From WHSW01 sp963740055 (GTDB taxonomy: Bacteria > Actinomycetota > Thermoleophilia > Solirubrobacterales > 70-9), in contig CAVUCL010000001.1 in NCBI GenBank assembly GCA_963740055.1, positions 62,001-126,000 on the forward strand: DNA of 64,000 nt, in the 5' to 3' direction. The notes beneath the pieces are model-generated. The model made no database searches and was not told the origin of the DNA. It worked only from the letters and a program-made list of their open reading frames with translations. The position numbers were made by a program, and so were the translations under genes. This document shows, piece by piece, positions 8,208 to 16,630 of this stretch (the stretch's first letter is position 1; each line of letters opens with the position of its first letter).

Positions 8208-10703
8208 GCCGCGAGCCCGAGCAGATCACCCTGGTCGTCGACGGGACCGAGGTCGTGGCCCCGGAGGGCGCGATGCTCGTCGACGCGGCGAAGGGCGGCG
8301 ACGTCGAGATCCCGGTCTTCTGCTACGAGCCGAAGCTCGGCGGGCCGGTCGGCGCCTGTCGCATGTGCCTGGTCGAGATCGAGGGGATCCCGAAGCTGCA
8401 GACCGCCTGCTCGACGCCGGTTCGCGACGGGATGGTCGTCTACACGCAGACCGAGCGCGTCAGCGAGGCGCAGAGCGCGGTGGTCGAGTTCCTGCTCGTC
8501 AACCACCCACTCGACTGCCCGGTCTGCGACAAGGGCGGCGAGTGCCCGCTGCAGGACATCTCGATGGGCTGGGGCCCGGGTCGCAGCCGGGTCACCGACC
8601 CGAAGCGCCACTTCCGCAAGCCGGTCCCGCTCTCGCCGCTGGTGCGGATCGACCGCGAGCGCTGCATCCTCTGCTACCGCTGCGTGCGCTTCAGCCAGGA
8701 CGTCGCCGAGGACGAGCAGCTGCAGCTGCTCGAGCGCGGCGCCTCGAGCTACGTCGGCACCTTCGACGACCGCCCCTACATCGCCCCCTTCCACGGCAAC
8801 ATCATCGAGCTCTGCCCGGTGGGGGCGCTGACCTCGGAGGCCTACCGCTTCCGCGCCCGCCCGTGGGACATCGAGGACTCGGGCTCGATCTGCACCCTGT
8901 GCCCGAGCCAGTGCAACGTCAAGTTCACCGTCCGCGACGAGCGCGTGCAGAGGGTGCTGGCGCGCGACAACCACGAGGTCGACGACGGCTGGCTCTGCGA
9001 CAAGGGGCGCTTCGGGTTCCAGATGATCGCCGCCGGAGGACCGGATCGTCGCCCCACGGGTCTCGGGCACGCGGCCGGGCTGGGAGGCGGCGCTCGAGGC
9101 CGCGGCAGGGCGGCTGCGCGCGAGCGGCGAGCGGACCGCGGCGATCGTCGGCGGCCAGAGCTCGAACGAGGAGGGGCACCTGACCCAGCGCCTCATGCGC
9201 GACGCGCTCGGCGCCGCGCACGTGACCTGCACCGACGAGCTCGACGCCGACCTGGCGCGGCGACTGGCGGCGCCCGAGCTCGCCGTCCCGATCACCGCGA
9301 TCGACACCGCGGAGGCGATCCTCGTCGTCGGCACCGACCCGCTGCACTCGATGCCGATCCTCGATCTGCGCCTGCGCAAGGCGGTGCGCCACGGCGGCGC
9401 CCGGCTGGTGGTCGCCTCGGAGCGCCCGACCGCGCTCGACGGCGGCGCCGAGGAGACGGCGCGCTACGCGCCCGGCGCCGCGGCCGAGCTGCTCGGGGCG
9501 ATCGCCGCCGAGCTCGGCCGGCCTGACTCAGACCCCGCCGCCCCCGGACGCGAAGCAGAGGAGGCGGCGGGCAGTTATTCCGCCGGCGCGGGACAACGTC
9601 TCGCGGGCGAGCTGCGGCCCGGGAAGACCGTGATCGTCTACGGCGAGCGGCTCGGCCGCGGGGCGGGCGGCGAGGCGGCGCTCGCGGCGCTGCTCGAGTG
9701 CGCGCGAGCGCTCGGCGGCGGCCTGCTCGGCGTCCCCGACGGCGCCAACGGCCGTGGACTGCGCGAGGTCGGCTGCCTGCCCGGCGCCGCCGCCGGCTAC
9801 GCCGAGGCGGAGGTGGGGCGCGGGCTGGCGGAGATCAAGCAGGGACTGCTCGACGGCGAGCTCGACGGCCTCGTGCTCGTCAACGCCGATCCGGTGCGCG
9901 ACCTTCCCGACGGTCCCGGCTGGGCGGAGGCGCTGCGGCGGGCGCGCAACGTGATCGCGATCTCGGCCTTCGACGACGCCTCGACCACGGCCGCCGACAT
10001 CGTCCTGCCGGCGGAGGCGTACGCGGAGAAGGAGGGGACCGTCACCCACCCCGACGGGCGCCTGCAGCGCCTGCGCCCCGCGGTCCCGCGCCCGGGCGAG
10101 GTGCGGCCGATCTGGCAGGTGCTGGCGGAGCTCTGCGCCCGGCTCGGGCTCGAGACCGGCGTCGACTCGGCTCCCGAGGCGCTTGCCGCGATCGCCGACG
10201 CGGTCCCCTTCTACGCCGGGGTCACGCCGGAGGAGATCGGCGGCCTGGGCGTGCGCTGGCAGGAGCGCGACGCGGCGGGCGGCTTCGCGCCGGCGCCCTC
10301 CGACCGCCGAACGTCGCCCGTTCCCCCCGATGACGAGGAGTTCGCGACGTTCGGCGGGGAGGGGTTGCGGCTCGGGACGTATCGGGACCTCTGGGCGGGG
10401 GAGGTGACGGAGCGCAATGCGGCGCTGCGGTTCCTCGAGCCGCGCCAGCGGGTCGAACTCGCGCCCGAGGACGCGCAGCGGATCGGGGTCGGCAACGGCG
10501 ACCGGGTCGAGGTGCGCTCGAACGGGACCGCGGTCCGCGCGCGGGTCGCCCTGCGCGAGCGGATGCGGCCCGGGGCGGCGTTCCTGATCGAGGGCACGGC
10601 CGAGAACAACGCGAACGCGCTCACGCACGCCGCTCTCGTCGAGATCGTCCCTGCCAACCCCGCCGCCCCCGGACGCGAAGCGGAGGAGGTGGCGGGCCAG
10701 TGA
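8204..10703 (+). CDS. nuoG: NADH-quinone oxidoreductase subunit G, frame broken by one extra base
   Basis: NuoG carries an N-terminal 2Fe-2S ferredoxin domain and further Fe-S clusters, followed by a molybdopterin-oxidoreductase-like domain. The first part shows VGACRMCLVEIEG, CPVCDKGGECPLQ, CILCYRCVRF and CTLCPSQCNVK, and runs to WLCDKGRFGFQMIAA. The protein then resumes in the +1 frame as EDRIVAPRV...GWEAALEAAAGRL. Removing one G near 9035 restores a continuous protein of about 832 residues. The frame break is probably a sequencing error, since the rest of complex I is intact. Two hairpin elements lie in its coding sequence: one in the C-terminal domain (9534-9571) and one covering the last codons. 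Confidence 0.88.
9534..9571 (+). repeat. Conserved-loop hairpin element, copy A (inside nuoG)
   Basis: CCCGCCGCC (9534-9542) pairs with GGCGGCGGG (9563-9571), 9 of 9 bp, around a 20-nt loop CCCGGACGCGAAGCAGAGGA. The left flank is GAC and the right flank CAGTTATTCC. Read in the nuoG frame it encodes PGREAEE in a variable stretch between conserved blocks. Confidence 0.7.
10659..10696 (+). repeat. Conserved-loop hairpin element, copy B (3' end of nuoG)
   Basis: CCCGCCGCC (10659-10667) pairs with GGTGGCGGG (10688-10696), 9 bp including one G-U wobble, around the 20-nt loop CCCGGACGCGAAGCGGAGGA. It encodes the PGREAEE tail of NuoG. The element ends just before the nuoG stop and the overlapping nuoH start. 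Confidence 0.7.
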
Positions 10704-11695
10704 TTGCTGCCGAGGTCGGGTTTGCGGAGGCGACCTGGATCCTGGTCGCGAAGTCGATCCTGATCTTCCTCGGGGTGTTCTTGGTGGTCCCGGTGCTGAC
10801 CGTGGTCGAGCGCAAGCTGATCGGCCGCTTCCAGCACCGCTACGGGCCGAACCGGGTCGGCCCGGTGGGGATGATGCAGCCGCTCGCCGACATCCTCAAG
10901 CTGGCGGGCAAGCAGGTCTTCCGGCCCGACGCCGCGATCCCGCTGCTGTACGCGCTCGGGCCCGCGCTGGTGATCTTCTCCGGGATCACGACGATCGCGA
11001 TCCTGCCCTTCGGCGACGTCAAGGACGGGGTCGGCTTCTACGGCATCGACGTCTCGATCGGGGTCCTCTACTTCTTCGCCTTCGGCTCGCTCTCGTTCTA
11101 CGGGCTGCTGCTCTCGGGCTGGTCGTCGGGCTCCAAGTACAGCTTCCTCGGCGCGATGCGCTCCGCGGCGCAGCTGATCTCGTACGAGATCGCGATGGGC
11201 CTGGCGCTGCTCGGCGCGATCATGATGGCGGGCTCGCTCTCGTTGGTCTCGATCGTCGAGGCGCAGGGGGAGATCTGGTACGTCGTCCCCCAGTTCGTCG
11301 GCTTCCTGATCTTCATGCTCGCCGGCTTCGCCGAGACCAACCGCGCCCCGTTCGACCTCCCCGAGGCCGACGCGGAGCTCGTCCAGGGGTTCCAGACCGA
11401 GTACGGCGGGACCCGGTTCGCCTCCTTCCTGCTCGCCGAGTACCTGGAGATGTTCGTCGTCTCGGGGATCGCCGTCGCCTTCTTCCTCGGCGGCTGGATG
11501 GGCCCCGGTCCGGGCTGGCTCGACCCGATCTGGATGGTCGCCAAGATCATGGGGCTGATCTTCGTCTTCATCTGGGTCCGGGCGACGGTGCCGCGGTTGC
11601 GCTACGACCAGCTGATGAGCCTCGGCTGGAAGGTGCTGCTCCCGCTCGCGACCCTGAACGTGCTCGTCACCGCGGTGCTGGTGGTGGTCATATGA
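10700..11695 (+). CDS. nuoH: NADH-quinone oxidoreductase subunit H
   Basis: NuoH is the membrane subunit that forms the quinone access channel with NuoB and NuoD. It is identified by VERKLIGRFQHRYGPNRVGP, KLAGKQVFRP and the cytoplasmic loop AETNRAPFDLPEADAELVQGFQTEYGG. About eight membrane helices are visible in 331 residues. GTG 10700 overlaps the nuoG stop, so ribosomes must pass the copy B hairpin immediately before initiating here. Confidence 0.97.
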   Translation: MIAAEVGFAEATWILVAKSILIFLGVFLVVPVLTVVERKLIGRFQHRYGPNRVGPVGMMQPLADILKLAGKQVFRPDAAIPLLYALGPALVIFSGITTIAILPFGDVKDGVGFYGIDVSIGVLYFFAFGSLSFYGLLLSGWSSGSKYSFLGAMRSAAQLISYEIAMGLALLGAIMMAGSLSLVSIVEAQGEIWYVVPQFVGFLIFMLAGFAETNRAPFDLPEADAELVQGFQTEYGGTRFASFLLAEYLEMFVVSGIAVAFFLGGWMGPGPGWLDPIWMVAKIMGLIFVFIWVRATVPRLRYDQLMSLGWKVLLPLATLNVLVTAVLVVVI

Positions 11696-12273
11696 GCGAG
11701 GGAACAGGGAGTAGGGAGCAGGGAGGGGCCGAGACCTTCGCCTACCTGAAGGGCGACGACGAAGTGGTCGCGGTCCAGCGCGGGCCGCAGCCAGGCGGGG
11801 CAAAGGGCGCCTACCGCGCCTTCGGCGAGACCCTGCGCGGGCTGCGGACGACGATGGCGCGCCTGTTCGAGGGCCCGATGACGATCCAGTACCCGGAGGA
11901 GAAGACGCCCGTGTACCCGCGCTTTCGCGGCCGCCACAAGCTCCACAGCTTCGAGGACTCAGGGCTCGAGAAGTGCGTCGGCTGCTCGCTCTGCGTCGCC
12001 GCCTGCCCGGCCGACTGCATCCGCGTCGTCGCCGCCGAGAACGACCCCACCGACCGCGTCTCGGCCGGCGAGCGTTACGCCGCCGTGTACGAGATCAACC
12101 TCGCCCGCTGCATCTTCTGCGGCTACTGCGAGGTCGCGTGCCCGTTCGACGCGATCACGATGGGCCATGAGTACGAGCTCGCCGACTACAACCGCAGCGA
12201 CCTGATCTTCACCAAGGAGATGCTGCTCGCGGAGTCGATCGAGCGGACCCCGCTTCGCCGCGAGGGGGAGTGA
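11692..12273 (+). CDS. nuoI: NADH-quinone oxidoreductase subunit I
   Basis: NuoI holds two [4Fe-4S] clusters (N6a and N6b) linking NuoG to NuoB. The motifs CVGCSLCVAACPADC and CIFCGYCEVACPFD are intact. The ATG overlaps the nuoH stop (ATGA). The first 13 or so residues (MSEGTGSREQGG...) are low-complexity and encoded by a G-rich heptad repeat not expected in this family. The conserved domain begins near residue 75. Confidence 0.96.
   Translation: MSEGTGSREQGGAETFAYLKGDDEVVAVQRGPQPGGAKGAYRAFGETLRGLRTTMARLFEGPMTIQYPEEKTPVYPRFRGRHKLHSFEDSGLEKCVGCSLCVAACPADCIRVVAAENDPTDRVSAGERYAAVYEINLARCIFCGYCEVACPFDAITMGHEYELADYNRSDLIFTKEMLLAESIERTPLRREGE
11700..11728 (+). repeat. G-tract heptad repeat in the 5' end of nuoI
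   Basis: Four successive GGG runs (11700, 11707, 11714, 11721) are spaced exactly 7 nt apart as GGGANNA units, followed by a GGGG run at 11725. This meets the pattern for an intramolecular G-quadruplex (G3N4 repeated). It lies within codons 3-13 of nuoI. Function is unknown. Confidence 0.7.
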
Positions 12274-12280
12274 GCCGCTG

Positions 12281-12844
12281 ATGGAGGCCGTTGCGTTCTT
12301 CGCCGGCGCGATCGGGGCGCTCGGCGGGGCGATCGCGGTGATCGGGCTGCGCAATCCGTTCTACAGCGTGCTGGCGCTGATCGTCCACCTGATCTCGCTC
12401 GCCGGGCTCTTCCTGCTGCTCTACGCGGAGTTCATCGCCGCGGCGCAGATCGTCGTCTACGCCGGCGCGGTGATGGTCCTCTACCTGTTCGTCGCCGCCT
12501 ACGTCGGCGGCGCCGAGGAGCCGATCTGGGAGCCGATCCCGGGTCAGCGGCTGATCGCGCCGCTGCTGGTCGCGGCGCTCTTCGTCGAGGTCTCGATCGC
12601 GGTCATCGGCACCGGGCTGAAGGCGATCGAGTCGAGCGGCCCGACGATCGAGGCCGGGTTCGGCTCGCCGGGCTCGATCGGCGAGCTGCTGCTGGAGCGC
12701 TTCCTGGTCGTCTTCGAGGCGGCGTCGATGCTGCTGTTGATCGCGGCGGTCGGCGCGATCGTGCTCGCCGGTCGCCAACGCGATCCTCGTCCCTCGCCCG
12801 ACCGCGCCACCCCCGGAAGCGAAGCTGAGGAGGTGGGCGCGTAA
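12281..12844 (+). CDS. nuoJ: NADH-quinone oxidoreductase subunit J
   Basis: NuoJ is a five-helix membrane subunit of complex I. It shows the conserved NPFYSVLALIVHLISLAGLF and AAQIVVYAGAVMVLYLFV segments. The ATG at 12281 follows a strong GGGGGAG ribosome binding site, unlike most starts in this operon, and there is a short gap after nuoI. The last 20 or so residues (...TPGSEAEEVGA) are encoded by hairpin copy C and are not typical of the family. The TAA stop overlaps the nuoK ATG. Confidence 0.94.
   Translation: MEAVAFFAGAIGALGGAIAVIGLRNPFYSVLALIVHLISLAGLFLLLYAEFIAAAQIVVYAGAVMVLYLFVAAYVGGAEEPIWEPIPGQRLIAPLLVAALFVEVSIAVIGTGLKAIESSGPTIEAGFGSPGSIGELLLERFLVVFEAASMLLLIAAVGAIVLAGRQRDPRPSPDRATPGSEAEEVGA
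12803..12841 (+). repeat. Conserved-loop hairpin element, copy C (3' end of nuoJ)
   Basis: CGCGCCACC (12803-12811) pairs with GGTGGGCGCG (12832-12841) as five plus four base pairs with one bulged G. The 20-nt loop is CCCGGAAGCGAAGCTGAGGA, two changes from copy B. An A-T pair replaces the G-C or G-U pair of copies A and B. It encodes the PGSEAEE tail of NuoJ. Confidence 0.65.
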
Positions 12845-13143
12845 TGGATCTGACCTGGTACTTGGTGCTCAGTGCGCTGCTGTTCGCGGTCGGCGCCGGC
12901 GGGGTCCTGATCCGCCGCAGCCCGCTGGTGATCCTGCTCTGCCTCGAGCTGATGCTGAACGCCGGCAACCTCGCCCTGGTCGCCTTCTCGCGCGCGGCGG
13001 GCAACGAGGAGGGACAGGTGTTCGCGCTCGTGGTCATGGTCGTCGCCGCCTGCGAGGTGGTCGTCGGCCTCGGGCTGATCGTGGCGATGTTCCGGCGGCG
13101 GATCGCGCTCGACGTCGACGAGCTGCGGGAGCTGCGCGGATGA
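12844..13143 (+). CDS. nuoK: NADH-quinone oxidoreductase subunit K
   Basis: NuoK is a three-helix membrane subunit in the proton-pumping arm, related to MnhC/MrpC. The second helix has the conserved LLCLELMLNAGNLALVAFSR with its buried glutamate. The 99-residue length is standard. Its start overlaps the nuoJ stop by one base and its stop overlaps the nuoL ATG. Confidence 0.96.
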   Translation: MDLTWYLVLSALLFAVGAGGVLIRRSPLVILLCLELMLNAGNLALVAFSRAAGNEEGQVFALVVMVVAACEVVVGLGLIVAMFRRRIALDVDELRELRG

Positions 13144-15146
13144 GCGCCACGACCTGGGCCTGGTTCGTGTTGCTGTTCCCGCTCGCGGGCTTCGCGGTGA
13201 TCACCGCCGGACACCGGCTGCTCTCCGAGCGCGCGGCGGGCGTGATCGGGACCGCGGCGATCGGGCTCGCCTTCGCGAGCTCGCTCGGGGCGCTGTTCGC
13301 GCTGCTCGGCGAGCCGGTCGAGTCCCAGCAGCTGACCAGCTCGCTCTACGACTACGCCTCCGGCGCCGGGCTCGAGATCGAGCTCGGGATCCTCGTCGAC
13401 CCGCTCTCGGTCTTCATGTGCCTGGTGGTCAGCGGCGTCTCGACCCTGATCCACCTCTACTCGTACGCCTACATGGAGTCGGACGCCGGCTACCGGCGCT
13501 TCTTCGCCTACCTCAACTTCTTCGTCTTCTCGATGCTGCTCCTGGTCCTGGCGGGCAACTTCGCGATCCTGATCGTCGGCTGGGCGTTCGTCGGCTTCGC
13601 CTCCTATGCGCTGATCAGCTACTGGTACCGGCGCGGGACCGCGACCAAGGCCGGGATGAAGGCGTTCGTGATCAACGTCGTCGGCGACGTCGGCCTCGTG
13701 CTCGCCGCCTTCTTCGTCTTCCGCGAGCTCGGCACCTTCGACTACCTGGAGGCGTTCGAGGCGGCGCCCGAGACCTTCGCCGTCAACGAGGGCGTCGTGG
13801 TCGCGATCTGCTGCCTGATGCTGGTCGGAGCGTTCGCGAAGTCGGCGCAGCTGCCGCTGCACACCTGGCTCCCCGACGCGATGGAGGGCCCGACCCCGGT
13901 CTCGGCGCTGATCCACGCGGCGACCATGGTCACCGCCGGCGTCTACCTGATCGCGCGCATGTTCCCGTTCTTCGAGCTCGCCCCGACCGCCGCCGACATC
14001 GCCGCCTTCACCGGCCTCGCGACCCTGATCGTCGCGGCGACGATCGCGCTCGTGGTCACCGACCTGAAGCGGATCATCGCCTACTCGACGATGAGCCAGA
14101 TCGGCTACATGGTCGTCGGCGTCTCGATCGGCGCCTACACCGCCGGGCTCTTTCACCTGATGACCCACGCCTTCTTCAAGGCGCTGTTGTTCATGGCCGC
14201 CGGGTCGGTGATCGCGGCGATGGCCAACGACCAGAACATCGACCGGATGAGCGGCTTTCGCTGGGCGCTGCCGAAGACCTCGATCCTGCTCCTGATCGGG
14301 GCGCTCGCGCTCGCGGGGTTCCCGGGCACGTCGGGCTTCTTCAGCAAGGACGAGATCCTCGTCTACGCCGCCGAGCGCGGTGGCATGTACTGGATCTTCG
14401 CGATCGGCGGCTACGCGGCCGCCTTCCTGACCGCCTTCTACGCCTTCCGGATCGGCTTCCGCGTCGTCTACAACGAGCCCTGCGAGCAGGCGCGCGAGCT
14501 GCGGCGCGGCCAGCTCGCCCACGCCGAGCCGACCAACCCGGCGACCGGCGAGCCCGAGGACACCGAGGTCGGCTTCCCCGGCCCCGAGCATCACATCGCC
14601 GAGCGGGCCTGGCCGATGCTGGCCGCGATGTCGGTGCTCGGCGCGCTCGCGATCGGCGGCGGGTGGATCCAGATCCCGGGCGTCGACGCGGTGCTCGAGC
14701 ACTTCTTCGAGGGAACCTTCGAGGACTCGGCGCTGTTCCACATCGTCCCCTCCACCGGCGCCGCCTGGCTCGGGCTCCTGGTCGGCGGCGTGCTCAGCAT
14801 CGCCGGGATCGGCCTCGCCCACCTCTGCTACGTCAGCCGCCCGGGGCTGACCGCGCGCCTGCAGCGGCGCTTCGCGCGCCTGCACCGCTTCCTCGAGCGC
14901 AAGTGGTATTTCGACGAGCTCCAGGACGCGCTCGTCTACCGGCCGATGATCGCGGTCGGGCGGTTCGCGAGCTCGGTCTTCGAGCGGGTCGTGGTCCAGG
15001 GGCTGGTCAACGGCGCCACCGGCACGGTCCGCGGCGCCGGCGCCGTCGTCCGCGGCGCCCAGTCGGGCTTCGTCCGCGCCTACGCGCTGCTCGTCGTCGG
15101 CGGCTTCGCGGCGCTCGGGATCTACTTCCTGGTGGTGAGCAGCTGA
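13140..15146 (+). CDS. nuoL: NADH-quinone oxidoreductase subunit L
   Basis: NuoL is the distal antiporter-like proton pump subunit. Motifs include the HLYSYAYM region, GDVGLVLA, the channel block SAQLPLHTWLPDAMEGPTPVSALIHAATMVTAG and the lateral helix near the C-terminus. The product has 668 residues with roughly 16 membrane helices. A hydrophilic Glu/Pro-rich loop (residues about 450-485) separates the pump core from the C-terminal helices. Confidence 0.97.
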   Translation: MSATTWAWFVLLFPLAGFAVITAGHRLLSERAAGVIGTAAIGLAFASSLGALFALLGEPVESQQLTSSLYDYASGAGLEIELGILVDPLSVFMCLVVSGVSTLIHLYSYAYMESDAGYRRFFAYLNFFVFSMLLLVLAGNFAILIVGWAFVGFASYALISYWYRRGTATKAGMKAFVINVVGDVGLVLAAFFVFRELGTFDYLEAFEAAPETFAVNEGVVVAICCLMLVGAFAKSAQLPLHTWLPDAMEGPTPVSALIHAATMVTAGVYLIARMFPFFELAPTAADIAAFTGLATLIVAATIALVVTDLKRIIAYSTMSQIGYMVVGVSIGAYTAGLFHLMTHAFFKALLFMAAGSVIAAMANDQNIDRMSGFRWALPKTSILLLIGALALAGFPGTSGFFSKDEILVYAAERGGMYWIFAIGGYAAAFLTAFYAFRIGFRVVYNEPCEQARELRRGQLAHAEPTNPATGEPEDTEVGFPGPEHHIAERAWPMLAAMSVLGALAIGGGWIQIPGVDAVLEHFFEGTFEDSALFHIVPSTGAAWLGLLVGGVLSIAGIGLAHLCYVSRPGLTARLQRRFARLHRFLERKWYFDELQDALVYRPMIAVGRFASSVFERVVVQGLVNGATGTVRGAGAVVRGAQSGFVRAYALLVVGGFAALGIYFLVVSS

Positions 15147-16630
15147 TGCTCAACCTGCTGCTCTGGGCACCGCTCGCCGCCGGGGTGCTGGCGCTGCTGC
15201 TGCCGCGCGGGGCGGCGCGCTGGGCGGGGGTCGGCGGCGCGGCGGTCGCGCTCGCGCTCGCCACCGGCCTCGCGCTCGACTTCGACTCCGCCGCCACCGG
15301 CCTCCAGCACGTCGTCGACGAGGCGTGGATCGCCGACCTCGGCGTCCGTTACGAGCTCGGGATCGACGGGCTCAGCGTCTTCCTCGTCGTGCTGACCGCG
15401 GTGCTCTGGCTCGCCGCGACCGTCTTCTGCGCCCTGCGCGGCTATCCGGAGGACGGTCGCTCGCGCTTCTTCTACCTCCTGCTCGGCGTCGGCGAGACCG
15501 CGGCGCTCGGCGCCTTCCTCGCCCAGGACCTGCTCCTGTTCGTCTTGTTCTTCGACCTGATGCTGGTCCCGTTCTTCTTCCTCATCGGCGCCTTCGGCAG
15601 CGGCGACCGGATCGCGGCGACGACGAAGATGATCGTCTACACGCTGGTCGGCTCGCTGCTGATGCTGGTCGCGGCGATCGCGACCGCGATCCTGGTCTCG
15701 CAGCAGACCGGCGAGCTCAGCTTCTCGATCCCGTACCTGCGCGAGAACCTGCTCGCGAGCGGGAGCCAGGAGTGGATCTTCTGCTTCTTCGCCGCCGCCT
15801 TCCTGGTCAAGATGCCGGCCTTCCCGATCCACGGCTGGATGCCGGACGCCTACCGCGCCGCGCCGCTGCCGGTGGTGCTGCTGCTCTCGGGGGTGCTGTC
15901 GAAGGTCGGCGCCTACGGCTTCCTGCGCGTGGTCCTGCCGGTGTTCCCCGAGGCGACCGTCACCTTCCAGGAGCTGGTGATGGTGATCGCCGTCGCCTCG
16001 GTCCTCTACGGCTCGGTGATGGCGTTCACGCAGACCAACGTGCGGCTCGTCGCCGGCTACTCCTCGATCGCCCAGCTCGGGTTCATCACCCTCGGCGTCT
16101 TCAGCCTGCGCGCCGACGGCGCCGACGGCGCGGTCCTGCAGATGGTCAACCACGGCCTCGTCGTCGGCGGCCTCTTCCTGATCATCGCGATCCTCTGGGC
16201 GCGCACCCGGACCGACGACCTGACCGCGATGGGGGGCCAGGCGATGCGCGCGCCGGCGCTCGCCGGGCTCTTCCTCGTGGTCACGATGGCGACCCTGGCG
16301 ATCCCCGGGTCGGCGAACTTCATCGGCGAGTTCTACATCCTCAACGGCGTCTTCCAGGAGAAGGTCGTCTACGCCTTCGTCGCCGCGATCGGGGTCGCGC
16401 TGGCCGCCTTCTACGCGCTTCGCCTCTACCAGCGCACGATGCACGACCGGCTCCCGGCCGGGGTCGAGTCGCGGGAGATCGGCTGGCGTGACGCGGTCGT
16501 CCTCGGGCCGCTGGTCGCCTGCATCGTCGCGCTCGCGCTCTGGCCCGGGCTGATCCTCGAGCGCAGCGAGACCTCGGTCGCCGAGGCGCTGAGCGCGGTC
16601 GACCCCGAGCAGGAGGTCGCGCAGCGATGA
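15146..16630 (+). CDS. nuoM: NADH-quinone oxidoreductase subunit M
   Basis: NuoM is the second antiporter-like pump subunit. It is identified by FFDLMLVPFFFLIGAFG, KMPAFPIHGWMPDAYRAAPLPVVLLLSGVLSKVGAYGFLR and AYSSIAQLGF-type sequence (GYSSIAQLGFITLG). ATG 15146 overlaps the nuoL stop (TGATG), giving 494 residues, a normal length. It overlaps nuoN by ATGA. Confidence 0.96.
   Translation: MLNLLLWAPLAAGVLALLLPRGAARWAGVGGAAVALALATGLALDFDSAATGLQHVVDEAWIADLGVRYELGIDGLSVFLVVLTAVLWLAATVFCALRGYPEDGRSRFFYLLLGVGETAALGAFLAQDLLLFVLFFDLMLVPFFFLIGAFGSGDRIAATTKMIVYTLVGSLLMLVAAIATAILVSQQTGELSFSIPYLRENLLASGSQEWIFCFFAAAFLVKMPAFPIHGWMPDAYRAAPLPVVLLLSGVLSKVGAYGFLRVVLPVFPEATVTFQELVMVIAVASVLYGSVMAFTQTNVRLVAGYSSIAQLGFITLGVFSLRADGADGAVLQMVNHGLVVGGLFLIIAILWARTRTDDLTAMGGQAMRAPALAGLFLVVTMATLAIPGSANFIGEFYILNGVFQEKVVYAFVAAIGVALAAFYALRLYQRTMHDRLPAGVESREIGWRDAVVLGPLVACIVALALWPGLILERSETSVAEALSAVDPEQEVAQR

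Noticed and set aside
12603..14885. A 760-codon minus-strand open frame opposite nuoJ-nuoL
   Set aside because: It is antisense to well-conserved complex I genes, made mostly of Arg, Glu, Asp and Gly, with no recognisable domain.
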